A stretch of DNA of 34,101 bases from Pseudomonadota bacterium (GCA_018261895.1 JAGTRT010000040.1:1-34101), one strand, 5' to 3'; shown: positions 22,915-31,701, numbered from the stretch's first letter. The notes: generated from the sequence alone by a model not told the origin. Numbers and translations: made by a program.

Positions 22915-23536
22915 GTTGCGTGGCCTGTATGCCATCACGCCGGAATACGATGACGGCGCCCGTCTGCTGGCCGACGTCGAGGCTGCCCTGGCCGGCGGTT
23001 GCCGCATCGTCCAGTATCGTGACAAGACCAGCGACATGCCTGAATGCGTGGCGCGCGCCCGGGCGCTGCGGGCCCTGACGCGCCGTTTCGACGCCAGATT
23101 GCTGATCAACGACAACCTCGCGCTGGCCTTTCTGGTCGAGGCCGATGGCGTTCATCTGGGCAAGGACGACGGCAACCTGATGGCCGCGCGGGCCATGCTC
23201 GGTCCCGACCGGATTCTCGGTGCCTCGTGCTATGCCGACTTCGCCGCTGCCGCGGCCGCCAGCGCCGCCGGCGTCGATTACGTGGCCTTCGGCGCGGTTT
23301 ATCCGTCGCCGACCAAACCGAACGCCGCTCGCGCCTCGACCGATTTGTTTTTTGCGACAAAATCCCGGTTGACCGTAACAAGCTGCGCCATTGGCGGCAT
23401 CACGCTCGACAACGCACCACCGCTGATCGCGGCCGGCGCCGACCTGCTCGCCGTCATCACCGACCTGTTTTCCGCACCCGACATCGCGGCGCGCGCCGCC
23501 GCCTATCAACGTCTTTTCGAGGAGCAATCCGCATGA
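22904..23536 (+). CDS. thiE: Thiamine-phosphate synthase
   Basis: 210 residues from ATG 22904 ([18 protein letters not shown]). TIM-barrel ThiE signatures: [88 protein letters not shown]. It joins HMP-PP and thiazole phosphate. It overlaps thiD by 11 bp and hemL by 4 bp (ATGA). An 11-bp core of the dispersed repeat (23365-23375, minus orientation) falls in the codons for SRLTV. Confidence 0.94.
   Translation: MNSKLRGLYAITPEYDDGARLLADVEAALAGGCRIVQYRDKTSDMPECVARARALRALTRRFDARLLINDNLALAFLVEADGVHLGKDDGNLMAARAMLGPDRILGASCYADFAAAAAASAAGVDYVAFGAVYPSPTKPNAARASTDLFFATKSRLTVTSCAIGGITLDNAPPLIAAGADLLAVITDLFSAPDIAARAAAYQRLFEEQSA
23365..23375 (-). repeat. Core-only match to the dispersed repeat inside thiE (G)
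   Basis: CCGGTTGACCG is an exact 11-bp match to the repeat core, but similarity stops there: no A-run lies in the right place and the right flank differs. The surrounding protein sequence looks normal for ThiE. It may be chance. Confidence 0.3.
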
Positions 23537-24758
23537 CCTCTCGCAACCAGCAACTGTTCGAACGTGCCCAGCGCCACATCCCCGGCGGCGTCAATTCCCC
23601 GGTCCGTGCTTTCCGCTCGGTGGGCGGTACGCCCCTGTTCTTCCAGAAAGGTGCTGGCGCCAAGGTGCAGGATGCAGACGGCAAGTGGTACACCGACTAC
23701 GTCGGCTCCTGGGGCCCGATGATCCTCGGCCACGCCCACCCGGACGTGATCGCTGCCGTGCAGGCGGCCGTCGTCGACGGCCTGTCCTTCGGCGCGCCGA
23801 CCGAGCGCGAGGTTGAAATCGCCGACCTGCTGTGCGACCTCGTGCCGTCGATGGACATGGTGCGCCTCGTTTCCTCGGGTACCGAGGCGACGATGAGCGC
23901 CATCCGTCTGGCGCGCGGCTTTACCGGCCGTGACATCCTGGTGAAGTTCGAGGGCTGCTACCACGGCCATGCCGACAGCCTGCTGGTCAAGGCCGGGTCC
24001 GGCCTGCTCACGTTCGGCAATCCGTCGTCGGGCGGCGTCCCGGCCGGCACGGTCGAGACGACCATGGTCCTCGCCTACAACGACCCGCAGGCGTTGGCCG
24101 AAGCCTTCAAGGCGCATGGCGACAAGATCGCGGCCGTGATCGTCGAACCGGTGGTTGGCAACATGAACCTGATCGCGCCGACGCCGGAATTCCTGAAAGC
24201 CATGCGCGACCTGACCGCGCAATACGGCGCCGTGCTGATTTTTGACGAAGTGATGACCGGCTTCCGCGTCGGCGCAAAGAGCGCGCAAGGCCTGTTCGGC
24301 ATCACGCCCGACCTGTCGACCTTCGGCAAGGTGGTCGGCGGCGGCATGCCGCTCGGCGCCTTCGGCGGCAAGCGCGAGATCATGGAAAAGATCGCCCCGC
24401 TCGGCCCGGTCTATCAGTCGTTCAGGCACCTGGCTTCTACGAAGCGCTGACGGCCAAGACCAAGGCGCTGTGCGACGGCCTCGTCGCTGCGGCGAAAAAG
24501 CATGGCGTCCGCTTCAGCGCCCAGAACGTCGGCGGCATGTTCGGCGTGTATTTCGCCGACGCCTGCCCGGGCACCTACGACGCCGTGCTGGCCTGCGACA
24601 AGGAGGCCTTCAACCGCTTCTTCCACGCCATGCTCGACGCCGGCCATTATTTTGCCCCGTCGGCGTTCGAGGCCGGCTTCGTCTCGGCGGCCCATACCGA
24701 TGCCGACATCGCCGGCACCATCGCCGCGGCCGATGCCTATTTCGCCACCTTGAAGTGA
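23533..24758 (+). pseudogene. hemL: Glutamate-1-semialdehyde 2,1-aminomutase, disrupted by an internal frameshifting deletion
   Basis: Frame 1 (23533-24417) encodes 295 normal residues up to APLGPVYQ. It contains [59 protein letters not shown] and the PLP-lysine region [20 protein letters not shown]. It then runs into [10 protein letters not shown] and a stop at 24450. Another frame resumes immediately with [20 protein letters not shown] and continues for 111 codons to the TGA at 24756-24758 ([37 protein letters not shown]). About 19-20 conserved residues (family AGTLSGNP...AAGLATL) are absent. Adding them back gives the normal length of about 427. The loss is roughly 58 nt (3n+1). Haem synthesis by the C5 pathway needs this enzyme, so an assembly error or a second copy must be considered. 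It starts at an ATGA overlap with thiE. Confidence 0.9.
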
Positions 24759-25093
24759 GTACCGGCTACGCCTGGATCGTCCTGTTCATCGCCGGCCTCT
24801 GCGAGGTCGGCTGGGCGGTCGGCCTCAAATACACCGAAGGCTTCAGCCGCCTGTGGCCGTCGGCGGCAACGCTGCTCGCCATGGTAGCCAGCGTGGTCCT
24901 GCTCGGCTGGTCGCTGAAAGTGCTGCCGCTGGGCACGGCCTACGCGGTGTGGACCGGCATCGGCGCGGTTGGCACGGCGATTCTGGGGATTTATCTGTTC
25001 GACGAGTCGCGCGAGGCGCTGCGTTTTGTCTGCATCGGGCTCATCGTGGCCGGGATTGTCGGACTCAAGCTGGTAACGCCGGACACGCACTGA
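24755..25093 (+). CDS. sugE: SMR-family exporter of the SugE/Gdx (guanidinium) type
   Basis: 112 residues from a GTG start at 24755 that overlaps the hemL stop (GTGA). Four membrane segments. [31 protein letters not shown] has the essential membrane Glu (E17) and the GLKYT-GF-RL-PS pattern of SugE/Gdx rather than Emr[24 protein letters not shown] is the second signature. Gdx proteins export guanidinium in exchange for protons. There is no guanidine riboswitch in front, since the gene is coupled to hemL. Confidence 0.88.
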   Translation: MSTGYAWIVLFIAGLCEVGWAVGLKYTEGFSRLWPSAATLLAMVASVVLLGWSLKVLPLGTAYAVWTGIGAVGTAILGIYLFDESREALRFVCIGLIVAGIVGLKLVTPDTH

Positions 25094-25131
25094 ATCTCAC
25101 GGTCAACCGGAAAAAACGGCCAAATTTGAAA
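25093..25131 (+). repeat. Dispersed GGYCAA repeat, copy B
   Basis: AATCTCACGGTCAACCGG, an A-run, then CGGCCAAATTTGAAA. Half-sites GGTCAA (25101) and GGCCAA (25118) are 17 bp apart. It begins at the last base of the sugE stop and fills most of the 55-bp gap between convergent sugE and mgtE. Confidence 0.85.
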
Positions 25132-25148
25132 TATTGCCGGCGCGGCGC

Positions 25149-26591
25149 TTACATCAGGAACAGCGTCGCCAGCCCGAGGAAGATGAAGAAGCCGCCTGAA
25201 TCGGTCAGCGCGGTGATCATCACCGATCCGCCCACGGCCGGATCCGCCCCGAACTTCTGCCGCAGCAGCGGGATGCCGACGCCGGCCGAGGCGGCCAGCA
25301 GCAGATTGAGCGTCATGGCTGAGGTCATGACGATGCCCAGCTTGACGCTGCCGTAAAGCCACCATGCCGCAATGCCGAGCAGCCCGCCCCAGATCAGGCC
25401 GTTGATGCTGGCCACGCCGAGTTCCTTGCGCAGCAGGCGGCGCATGGCGTCGGGCTGGACCTGACCCATGGCGATGGCACGGACGATCATGGTGATCGTC
25501 TGGTTGCCGGAATTGCCGCCGATGCCGGCGACGATGGGCATGAGCGCGGCAAGCGCCACGAGCTTTTCGATCGAGCCCTCGAAGGCGCCGATCACCCGCG
25601 ACGCGACGAAGGCCGTGATCAGATTGACCGCCAGCCAGGCCCAGCGGTTTCTCACCGAATCCCAGACCGAGGCAAAAATATCTTCCTCTTCACGCAGACC
25701 GGCCTGCGCCAACTGCTCGTGCTCGGCTTCTTCGCGGATGTAATCGACGACCTCGTTAACCGTCACCCGGCCGACCAGCCGGCCTTCGGGATCGACCACC
25801 GGCGCCGACACCAGATCGTAACGCTCGAAGGCCTTGGCGGCCTCCTCGGCGAGATCGTCCGGCTCGAGCTCGACGAAATCGGTCTGCATCAGCGTGCCGA
25901 CTTCGACATCGACCTCATTGACGAGCAGGATGTTGAGCGGCAGCACGCCTTTCAGGTGTTCCTCGCGGTCCACCACGAAAAGCTGGTCGGTATGGTCGGG
26001 CAGTTCGTCGAAACGGCGCAGGTAACGCAGCACGACTTCGAGCGACACGTCCTCGCGCACGGTCACCATGTCGAAGTCCATGATCGAGCCGACCGACTCG
26101 TCGGGATACGACATCGCAGCGCGCAGCTGTTCGCGCTCCTCGATGGTCAGGCCGCGGAAAACATCGTCGATAACGCCCTGCGGCAAGTCCGGCGCGAGGT
26201 CGGCCAGCTCGTCGGCATCGAGCGTTTCGGCCGCCGCCACCAGCTCGGTTCGCTCCATCGATTCGATGAGCGTTTCGCGGACGGCATCCGAAACCTCGAG
26301 CAGAACCTCGCCCTCGATCTCGGCATTGACCAGTTCCCAGACGATCAGACGCTCGTCCTGCGGCAAGGCCTCCAGGATGTAAGCGATATCTGCCGGGTGC
26401 ATCGGCTCCAGGCGGGCCTGCAACTCGTTCAGATGCTGCTTGTGAACGATGTCTTCGACGAGGTCGTGACGCGGACCTTCTTGCCGGTGCACCAGTTCCT
26501 CGACCAGCTTGTGCCGGGCGAGCAGGGTCTGCACCTCGGCGAGGCGCTCCTGCAAGTCTTCGGTGTCGGTCAGCTGGGTCTCTTCGCTCAT
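25149..26591 (-). CDS. mgtE: Magnesium transporter MgtE
   Basis: 480 residues from ATG 26591 (MSEETQLTDTEDLQERL). An upstream in-frame extension reaches 26651 but crosses the probable promoter. Domains in order: MgtE N superhelical domain (about 55-165, HPADIAYILEALPQDERLIVW), tandem CBS domains (about 170-300, SVGSIMDFDMVTVRED and VGTLMQTDFVELEPDD), a plug helix with EEAEHEQ, and five membrane segments (about 315-480). These include the signature LMPIVAGIGGNSGNQTITMIVRAIAMG. It is an inner-membrane Mg2+ channel gated by cytosolic Mg2+ through the N and CBS domains. Confidence 0.94.
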   Translation of the reverse strand: MSEETQLTDTEDLQERLAEVQTLLARHKLVEELVHRQEGPRHDLVEDIVHKQHLNELQARLEPMHPADIAYILEALPQDERLIVWELVNAEIEGEVLLEVSDAVRETLIESMERTELVAAAETLDADELADLAPDLPQGVIDDVFRGLTIEEREQLRAAMSYPDESVGSIMDFDMVTVREDVSLEVVLRYLRRFDELPDHTDQLFVVDREEHLKGVLPLNILLVNEVDVEVGTLMQTDFVELEPDDLAEEAAKAFERYDLVSAPVVDPEGRLVGRVTVNEVVDYIREEAEHEQLAQAGLREEEDIFASVWDSVRNRWAWLAVNLITAFVASRVIGAFEGSIEKLVALAALMPIVAGIGGNSGNQTITMIVRAIAMGQVQPDAMRRLLRKELGVASINGLIWGGLLGIAAWWLYGSVKLGIVMTSAMTLNLLLAASAGVGIPLLRQKFGADPAVGGSVMITALTDSGGFFIFLGLATLFLM

Positions 26592-26616
26592 GGTGCGGCG
26601 CCGCAAAAGGTAGCGC

Positions 26617-26640
26617 ATTTTAGCACCGGGCGTATGCCCG
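26617..26640 (-). promoter_or_regulatory. mgtE: Extended -10 promoter and hairpin upstream of mgtE
   Basis: On the minus strand TGCTAAAAT (complement of 26617-26625) is a good extended -10 box, ending 26 nt before the mgtE ATG. A 5-bp inverted repeat CGGGC-GTAT-GCCCG (26627-26640) lies just upstream of it. There is no convincing -35. Confidence 0.4.
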
Positions 26641-26684
26641 CCATCCGGCAAAATTACCGTATCAACCGCGAATTTCCACGACGA

Positions 26685-27380
26685 TCAGGGAACGTCCGCC
26701 CCCGGCATGCGACCGAGGATAATCGACGTCTTGCGCCCCAGTCCCGGCGCATTGCGATTCCGGTCATAAAAGCGCGGATTGGGCACCATGCCGGCCAGCC
26801 GCGCCGCCTGTTCCGGCCGCAGTTGCGCCGCCGGAATACCATAATAGTGGCGCGCCGCTGCCTCGGCCCCGAACACGCCATTGCCCCATTCGATCACGTT
26901 CAGATAAACCTCGAAAATCCGCCGCTTGCTCCACAGATTTTCCAGCATGAGGGTAATGATGGCCTCCTCGGCCTTGCGGAAATAGGACTTGCTCGGCGTC
27001 AGGAAGAGGTTCTTGGCCAGCTGCTGGCTGATGGTTGAACCACCGGCGACGAAACGCCCCTTTTTCTGGTTCTTTTCCATGGCTTTCTGGATGCCTTCCC
27101 AGTCGAAGCCTTCATGATCGACGAACTTCGCATCCTCGGCCGCGATGATGGCGCGTTTCAGGTGCAGCGAAATCTGTTCGTAGGGCACCCATTGCTGTTT
27201 GAGCTGCGCATCCGGCACCTTCTGGCGCAATTCGGCCAGACGGATCTCCATGAACTTCGTCTCGCCCGGATTCACCCAGCCCCAAAGCAGAACCCAGCCC
27301 AACAGCCACAACTGCCAGACGAGGAATAGCCCGAGAAGCCCGAGCAGCGCCCACTTGAGCCAGCGGCCGAGCTGCCTCAT
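26685..27380 (-). CDS. mtgA: Monofunctional biosynthetic peptidoglycan transglycosylase
   Basis: 231 residues. One N-terminal membrane anchor (about 8-34) precedes a GT51 domain. Motif 1 IIAAEDAKFVDHEGFDW carries catalytic E82; motif 2 is GGSTISQQLAKNLFL; motifs 3-5 include RKAEEAIITLMLE and KRRIFEVYLNVIEWGNGVFGAEAAARHYYG. It polymerises lipid II glycan strands in the periplasm. It is the last gene of the minus-strand run; its ATG overlaps the aroE stop by 4 bp. Confidence 0.95.
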   Translation of the reverse strand: MRQLGRWLKWALLGLLGLFLVWQLWLLGWVLLWGWVNPGETKFMEIRLAELRQKVPDAQLKQQWVPYEQISLHLKRAIIAAEDAKFVDHEGFDWEGIQKAMEKNQKKGRFVAGGSTISQQLAKNLFLTPSKSYFRKAEEAIITLMLENLWSKRRIFEVYLNVIEWGNGVFGAEAAARHYYGIPAAQLRPEQAARLAGMVPNPRFYDRNRNAPGLGRKTSIILGRMPGADVP

Positions 27381-28201
27381 TCGGCCAGCTTGGCTCTCAG
27401 TGCGGCCAGCACCTCGCCCGTCGCCGGTCGTACGCCGCGCCAGACAAAGAAAGCTTCGGCCGCCTGTTCGACCAGCATGCCCAAACCATCGGCCAGACGC
27501 GCCGCACCCTGTTGGCGGGCCATGGCCAGAAAAGGCGTGTCGCCCCTGCCGTACATCATGTCGTAGGCCAGACAGCCCGGCGCGAAAATACCCGCCGGCA
27601 AGGGCAGGTTTTCGCCGGAAAGGCTGGCCGAGGTCGCGTTGATGACGAGATCGAAGGACCGACCGGCAGTCTGCTCGAAGCTGCCCGCCTCGATGCTGGC
27701 CATGTCGGCAAACGCCCCGGCCAGGCCGACGGCCTTCTCGCTACTTCGGTTGGCGATGAACAGGGAGGCCGGCTTTTCGGCGAGCAGCGGCGCGATCACG
27801 CCGCGCGACGCCCCGCCGGCGCCAAGCAGCAAGATGCGCTTGCCGGCGACCGGAAAACCGAGGTTATGAACGATGTCGCGGACCAGACCGGCGCCGTCGG
27901 TGTTGTCACCAACGATCTCGTCGCCCGCGAAGGCCAGCGTATTGACGGCCCCGGCCCGCGCTGCGCGCTCGGACAATCGCGTACTGGCGCGATAGGCATC
28001 TTCCTTGAAGGGCACGGTCACGTTCGCCCCCTTGCCCCCCGCCGCAACAAAATCGGACATCGCCGCAAAAAAGCCGTCGACCGCGGCAAGACGGGCGACG
28101 TAGTTCAGTTCCTGGCCGGTCGCCGCCGCAAACGCGGCGTGAATGGCCGGCGATTTCGAGTGGGCAATCGGGTTGCCAAAAACGCAGTAGAGATCAGACA
28201 T
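27377..28201 (-). CDS. aroE: Shikimate dehydrogenase (NADP+)
   Basis: 274 residues from ATG 28201. Shikimate-binding SKSP (15-18), catalytic K66 in NVTVPFK, a glycine-rich NADP loop LLLGAGGASRGV, NATSASLSGE, YDMMYGRGDTPFL and a C-terminal GLGMLVEQAAEAFFVW. It reduces 3-dehydroshikimate. The 5' end is unusual: the codons for DLYCVFG lie in a 21-bp sequence that is repeated 135 bp upstream at the tonB stop, and no clear ribosome-binding site precedes this ATG. A GTG ten codons upstream (28231) is an alternative start. Confidence 0.92.
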   Translation of the reverse strand: MSDLYCVFGNPIAHSKSPAIHAAFAAATGQELNYVARLAAVDGFFAAMSDFVAAGGKGANVTVPFKEDAYRASTRLSERAARAGAVNTLAFAGDEIVGDNTDGAGLVRDIVHNLGFPVAGKRILLLGAGGASRGVIAPLLAEKPASLFIANRSSEKAVGLAGAFADMASIEAGSFEQTAGRSFDLVINATSASLSGENLPLPAGIFAPGCLAYDMMYGRGDTPFLAMARQQGAARLADGLGMLVEQAAEAFFVWRGVRPATGEVLAALRAKLAE

Positions 28202-28330
28202 AAGCAGTCGGAGTCGATAAGGTTGGTCCACCGGATGGTGTCTGGCGTAGCGCGAAGTTTTCGGCGAAGGCTAACATGAGCGCAGCGAATGTTAAGCGAA
28301 GCGGCCGCAGCCAAAAACGCAGTAGAGATC
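28175..28330. repeat. Insert bounded by 21-bp direct repeats at the tonB/aroE junction
   Basis: The 21 bp at 28175-28195 (inside aroE codons 2-9) recur exactly at 28310-28330, next to the tonB-like stop codon. The 114 bp between contain an inverted repeat, TAACAT (28272-28277) and ATGTTA (28289-28294). In the upstream copy the sequence reads ATGAGCGATCTCTAC..., which overlaps the tonB TGA and encodes MSDLYCVFG, as if this were the original aroE start. The arrangement looks like an insertion or tandem duplication that split an ATGA gene overlap. Confidence 0.8.
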
Positions 28331-28332
28331 GC

Positions 28333-29226
28333 TCATTTGTTGGCCGTATTCAGGGCATCGCCCTGCGTGAAATACCAGGTGCGGGCAAACGACAGCACGG
28401 TCGCGCCACCGAGCGCTTCCTGCGGGATGGGACCGAAGGGCGCCGACATGCGGAGAATGCGCAGCGCAGCCTGATCGAGAATCTTGTGGCCGGACGAGCG
28501 GGAAATCTCGGCGCTGTAAAGGCTGCCGTCCTCGGCACGCAATTCGACAAAGATCACCACGGCACCGTAGAGCTTGCCGCGCGCCTCGGGCGGGTAATTC
28601 AGCGTGCCGATGCGTTCGATCTTCTGTTTCCACGCATCGAGGTACGACGCCAGGCCATATTCCTCGGTGCGCGCCCCGACAAACTTCTTGCGCGGCCGTT
28701 TGTTGTACTCGTCGGCCGTCTTGGCAATCTCGCCTTCGAGCCGCGCCATGGCCCGGGCCGATTCGGCCAGGTCGAGACCGCTGACGGTGGGCACGGCCGG
28801 CGACGGCTGGTCGGTTGTCGTCGTGGCGGCGGCGATGTTGCGCAGGCTCTTGGCCTGGGTCAGCAGGCGTTGCTGGGCCGTTTCCAGTTCCTGCACGCGG
28901 CGCTGCATCTGCTGGATGTCGTCGCCCTCGGTCTGGCGATGGGTGGGCGGCAACGGGGTCTTGGCGCGGCGGTTTTCGTCGGTGTTGCCGCCGCCGTCCA
29001 GGTTGGCCTGCGCCAGCGCCTGCGCGTCCTGCGGCTTGCGGGCGGATTTCGCATTGACCAGGATGATGTCCATGGCCTTTTCGCGAAACTGTCTTGAAGC
29101 ATCCGGGAACTGGAAGTGCAGGGTCAGCAACAACCCGTGGATCAACAGTGAAATGCCCAGCGCGAACCACAGACGATGGTCTTGCCCCGCCTTGAGCGGC
29201 CGCCGCAGGACACGCTTTTTCTTCAC
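28333..29226 (-). CDS. TonB-like energy transducer / TonB C-terminal domain protein
   Basis: 297 residues. A short cytoplasmic KKKRVLRRPLK stretch, one membrane segment (about 18-38, RLWFALGISLLIHGLLLTLHF), then a polar coiled-coil-prone region (IQQMQRRVQELETAQQRLLTQAKSL). The C-terminal TonB-type domain (about 205-290) reads RIGTLNYPPEARGKLYGAVVIFVELRAEDGSLYSAEISRSSGHKILDQAALRIL. There is no long Pro-rich spacer. It probably transmits proton-motive force or couples inner and outer membranes; its substrate is unknown, and ExbB/ExbD are not in the window. It starts at an ATGA overlap with rnb. Confidence 0.85.
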   Translation of the reverse strand: MKKKRVLRRPLKAGQDHRLWFALGISLLIHGLLLTLHFQFPDASRQFREKAMDIILVNAKSARKPQDAQALAQANLDGGGNTDENRRAKTPLPPTHRQTEGDDIQQMQRRVQELETAQQRLLTQAKSLRNIAAATTTTDQPSPAVPTVSGLDLAESARAMARLEGEIAKTADEYNKRPRKKFVGARTEEYGLASYLDAWKQKIERIGTLNYPPEARGKLYGAVVIFVELRAEDGSLYSAEISRSSGHKILDQAALRILRMSAPFGPIPQEALGGATVLSFARTWYFTQGDALNTANK

Positions 29227-31124
29227 AGCTCTTCTTCCTCCGCCACCTCGGCCGGCGTGTTGTCGCCAAGCAGGCTCACGAAACGACAGCTGACTTCCGG
29301 CGCCAGCAGATCGAGGCTGTCGACCGCCAGCCTGACGCGCTGACCGGCGATCAGATCGGCCGGCAGCGAGGGCACACGAAGCAGCAAGGGCAGGTGGTCG
29401 AGCTTGACGCTCTGCTCGCGACGCACGGTGGCGTCGATTTCCGTCACCTCATGCTGCTGCAGCCAGCGCAGGCACCAGTAACGCTCCATGAGACGCTGGA
29501 AATCGGCGTAGGCGCCGTAGGTCAGTTCGAAATCGCGCATTGCAGCGAACAATTCGGCCGATTTTTGCGCAAAAGCCGGGGTTTCACCGCGCAAACAGGC
29601 AATTAGCTGCCATTGATTGACCAGATCGCAGTAGCGGCGCAAGGGCGAGGTCATCCAGGCGTATTGCGGCACGCCCAGCCCCTCGTGCGGCAGGGGCGAG
29701 GTGGTCATGCGTACCTTGCCCTGTGTCTGGGCACGGTACAGGCAGGCGATGTTCTTTTCGGCGAGCAGGCCGCCCCAGGTCGAATTGGCGACGATCATCA
29801 ACTCGGCGACCAGCTTGTCGAGCGGGCTGCCCCGCTTGCGTTCGCTGATCTCGACGCGACAGGTGTCGGGGTCGGCCAGATCGCCTTCGATGCCGAAGTT
29901 GTAGTCGTTGATGCCCTGCGTGGCCGACGGCTTGCCACGACGGCCTTCGCAGGCGTTGGCAAAATGCCAGAGGTGCAGCAGCTCGTCCCTGAAGGGCTGA
30001 TCGGGCAGCGGGCCATTGACCGTCTCGGCATTGAACCAGGGCTCGACCTCGTGGTGACGCAGGTTGGCGGCGATGTGCACCATTTCCAGCCGCGATTCGT
30101 GGCTGAGGACTTCAAGCGAGTCGTTGACCGTCAGATAGAGCGACACGGCGGGGCAATCGACGCCGCCAGCCAGCGTGTAGTTCTGGACCACGGCATCGGG
30201 CAGCATGGTGATCTTGTTGCCCGGCATGTAGACCGTGGACAGGCGAGCGCGGGCGATGCCGTCGAGCGGCGAACCATGTTCGATGGCCAGCCCCGGCGCA
30301 GCGATGTGGATGCCGATGCGCGAGCCGATGCCGGGCAGCTTGACGACCGACAGCGCGTCGTCGATTTCGGTGGTGTTGGCGTCGTCGATCGAGAAGGCGC
30401 GCACGTCGGCGCGCGGCAGGTCGTTCGGCGACCTGGGCGCATCGAGCGCCGGGAAACTGGTGCCCTTGGGGAACTGTTCGCGCAGGAAGCGGCGGTAGTG
30501 CAGGAAGTAGGCGCTCTTGATGGCGCCACATTTGAACAGCAGCTGGGCGGCGGTCAGACCCGTTTCGGCACAGGCCGTTTCGAAGGCTTTGGTCTCCGGT
30601 TTGTTGCGGTCCGGCGCGTAGAGCAGGGTATCGGTCAGCGCGCCGATTTCCGGCGGCAGGCGGAATTCCTTCAGCTCGCCGATCCAGCCTTCCATCGCGA
30701 GCGCTTGCTGACGCTTTTTTTCAAGACCGGCCAGAGCAGCTGCGAGAATGTCGGGAGGCGCCTTCTTGAAGCGGCCCTTGCCTTTGCGGTGGAAATAGAC
30801 GGGCGCGGCATTGACGGCAAGCAGGACCGCCGCCGCTTCGACCGGGGCGGGCTCGTGTCCGTAGTAGTCACGGGCAAAATCAAGAAACGAAAATTCGCCA
30901 TCGTTCACGCACTCCCACAGGAAATCGGGTTCGATTTCGTCGGCCAGCGGCGCGGCCTGCTCCAGCAAGGCGCCCGCCGACGGCTTATCGAAGCGCAGCA
31001 ACACCGTCGCTGCCTTGATCTTGCTGCGCTTGCCGGTCGGCATTTCGACCTGCAAGGAGCTGTCGTTGTCGGCCATGATGCTGCCGGCCTTGAAGCCGCC
31101 ATCTTCTTCAAACAATACATTCAT
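29223..31124 (-). CDS. rnb: RNase II/RNB-family exoribonuclease
   Basis: 633 residues from ATG 31124 (MNVLFEEDGGFKAGSIM). The RNB catalytic domain (about 230-540) contains FSIDDANTTEIDDALSV with the metal-binding aspartates, then HIAAPGLAIEHGSPLD, RLSTVYMPGNKITMLP, AELMIVANSTWGGLLAEKNIACLYRAQ and YAWMTSPLRRYCDLVNQWQL. This family degrades single-stranded RNA 3' to 5'. The N-terminal region has a small beta domain, and the C-terminal ~70 residues may be a diverged S1 fold. It is shorter than RNase R. It follows yqiA by 7 bp and overlaps the tonB-like gene by 4 bp. Confidence 0.9.
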   Translation of the reverse strand: MNVLFEEDGGFKAGSIMADNDSSLQVEMPTGKRSKIKAATVLLRFDKPSAGALLEQAAPLADEIEPDFLWECVNDGEFSFLDFARDYYGHEPAPVEAAAVLLAVNAAPVYFHRKGKGRFKKAPPDILAAALAGLEKKRQQALAMEGWIGELKEFRLPPEIGALTDTLLYAPDRNKPETKAFETACAETGLTAAQLLFKCGAIKSAYFLHYRRFLREQFPKGTSFPALDAPRSPNDLPRADVRAFSIDDANTTEIDDALSVVKLPGIGSRIGIHIAAPGLAIEHGSPLDGIARARLSTVYMPGNKITMLPDAVVQNYTLAGGVDCPAVSLYLTVNDSLEVLSHESRLEMVHIAANLRHHEVEPWFNAETVNGPLPDQPFRDELLHLWHFANACEGRRGKPSATQGINDYNFGIEGDLADPDTCRVEISERKRGSPLDKLVAELMIVANSTWGGLLAEKNIACLYRAQTQGKVRMTTSPLPHEGLGVPQYAWMTSPLRRYCDLVNQWQLIACLRGETPAFAQKSAELFAAMRDFELTYGAYADFQRLMERYWCLRWLQQHEVTEIDATVRREQSVKLDHLPLLLRVPSLPADLIAGQRVRLAVDSLDLLAPEVSCRFVSLLGDNTPAEVAEEEEL

Positions 31125-31131
31125 CGGCGGA

Positions 31132-31701
31132 TTATAGCCCAGCGTATTCAATGATTTGCGACACAAAGTCGGGAAACTTCGTGAAGCTGTGGTCGCCGCC
31201 CGTCAACACGGTCTGCCGGCTGCCGGCGTAAAAATCCTGCGCCTGCCGGCAATCCAGCACCTCGTCGCCGGTTTCCAGCATGAGCCAGTAACGCTCGGGC
31301 GTGGGTCGACGCACTTGCGCCTTCAGTTGCGCCGCGTGGGCTTCGCTGAAGGTGAAGCGCTCGCCGCTGTGAAAGTTGGCGTGTTCGCCAAGGAAGAGCG
31401 AGAGGTCGAGCCGATCCACCACGGCGGGATTGATCAGGATGGCATTCAGGCCGAAGGTTTCCGCCAGATGGTTGGCGTAATGCCCGCCCAGCGAGCTGCC
31501 GATCAGCGTCACCGGCCCGCCGGCCGCTTCGATCAGGCGGCTGATGCTGGCCACGGCCTCATCGGGCACCGGCGACAGTTGCGGACAGGCGAAGTGCCCG
31601 GCCAGCCCGCGCCGGGCCATCTCATCGGCCAGCAATTGCGACTTCCACGATGCCGGCGACGAGCAGAAGCCGTGCAGGTAAACGATCAGTGGGCGGTCCA
31701 T
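31132..31701 (-). CDS. YqiA/YcfP-like alpha/beta-hydrolase esterase
   Basis: 189 residues from ATG 31701 ([22 protein letters not shown]). Oxyanion HGFCSSP (10-16), nucleophile elbow GSSLGG with S70, acid residue in ETGDEVLD and the catalytic His in [10 protein letters not shown] near the end. The YqiA family of E. coli hydrolyses short acyl esters; the natural substrate is unknown. It overlaps uppP by 16 bp and lies 7 bp before rnb. Confidence 0.88.
   Translation of the reverse strand: MDRPLIVYLHGFCSSPASWKSQLLADEMARRGLAGHFACPQLSPVPDEAVASISRLIEAAGGPVTLIGSSLGGHYANHLAETFGLNAILINPAVVDRLDLSLFLGEHANFHSGERFTFSEAHAAQLKAQVRRPTPERYWLMLETGDEVLDCRQAQDFYAGSRQTVLTGGDHSFTKFPDFVSQIIEYAGL

Noticed and set aside
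28271..28297. attC-like integron site (TAAC ... GTTAAGC) in the tonB-aroE insert
   Set aside because: The arms are only about 11 nt apart, far too short for an attC. The R'' box does not fit RYYYAAC, and no integrase or cassette genes are present.
31131..31136. Perfect TATAAT (minus strand) 7 bp before the rnb ATG, suggesting a leaderless transcript
   Set aside because: There is no -35 at 16-18 bp spacing, and the gene is 7 bp behind yqiA in an apparent operon. Kept only as a curiosity.
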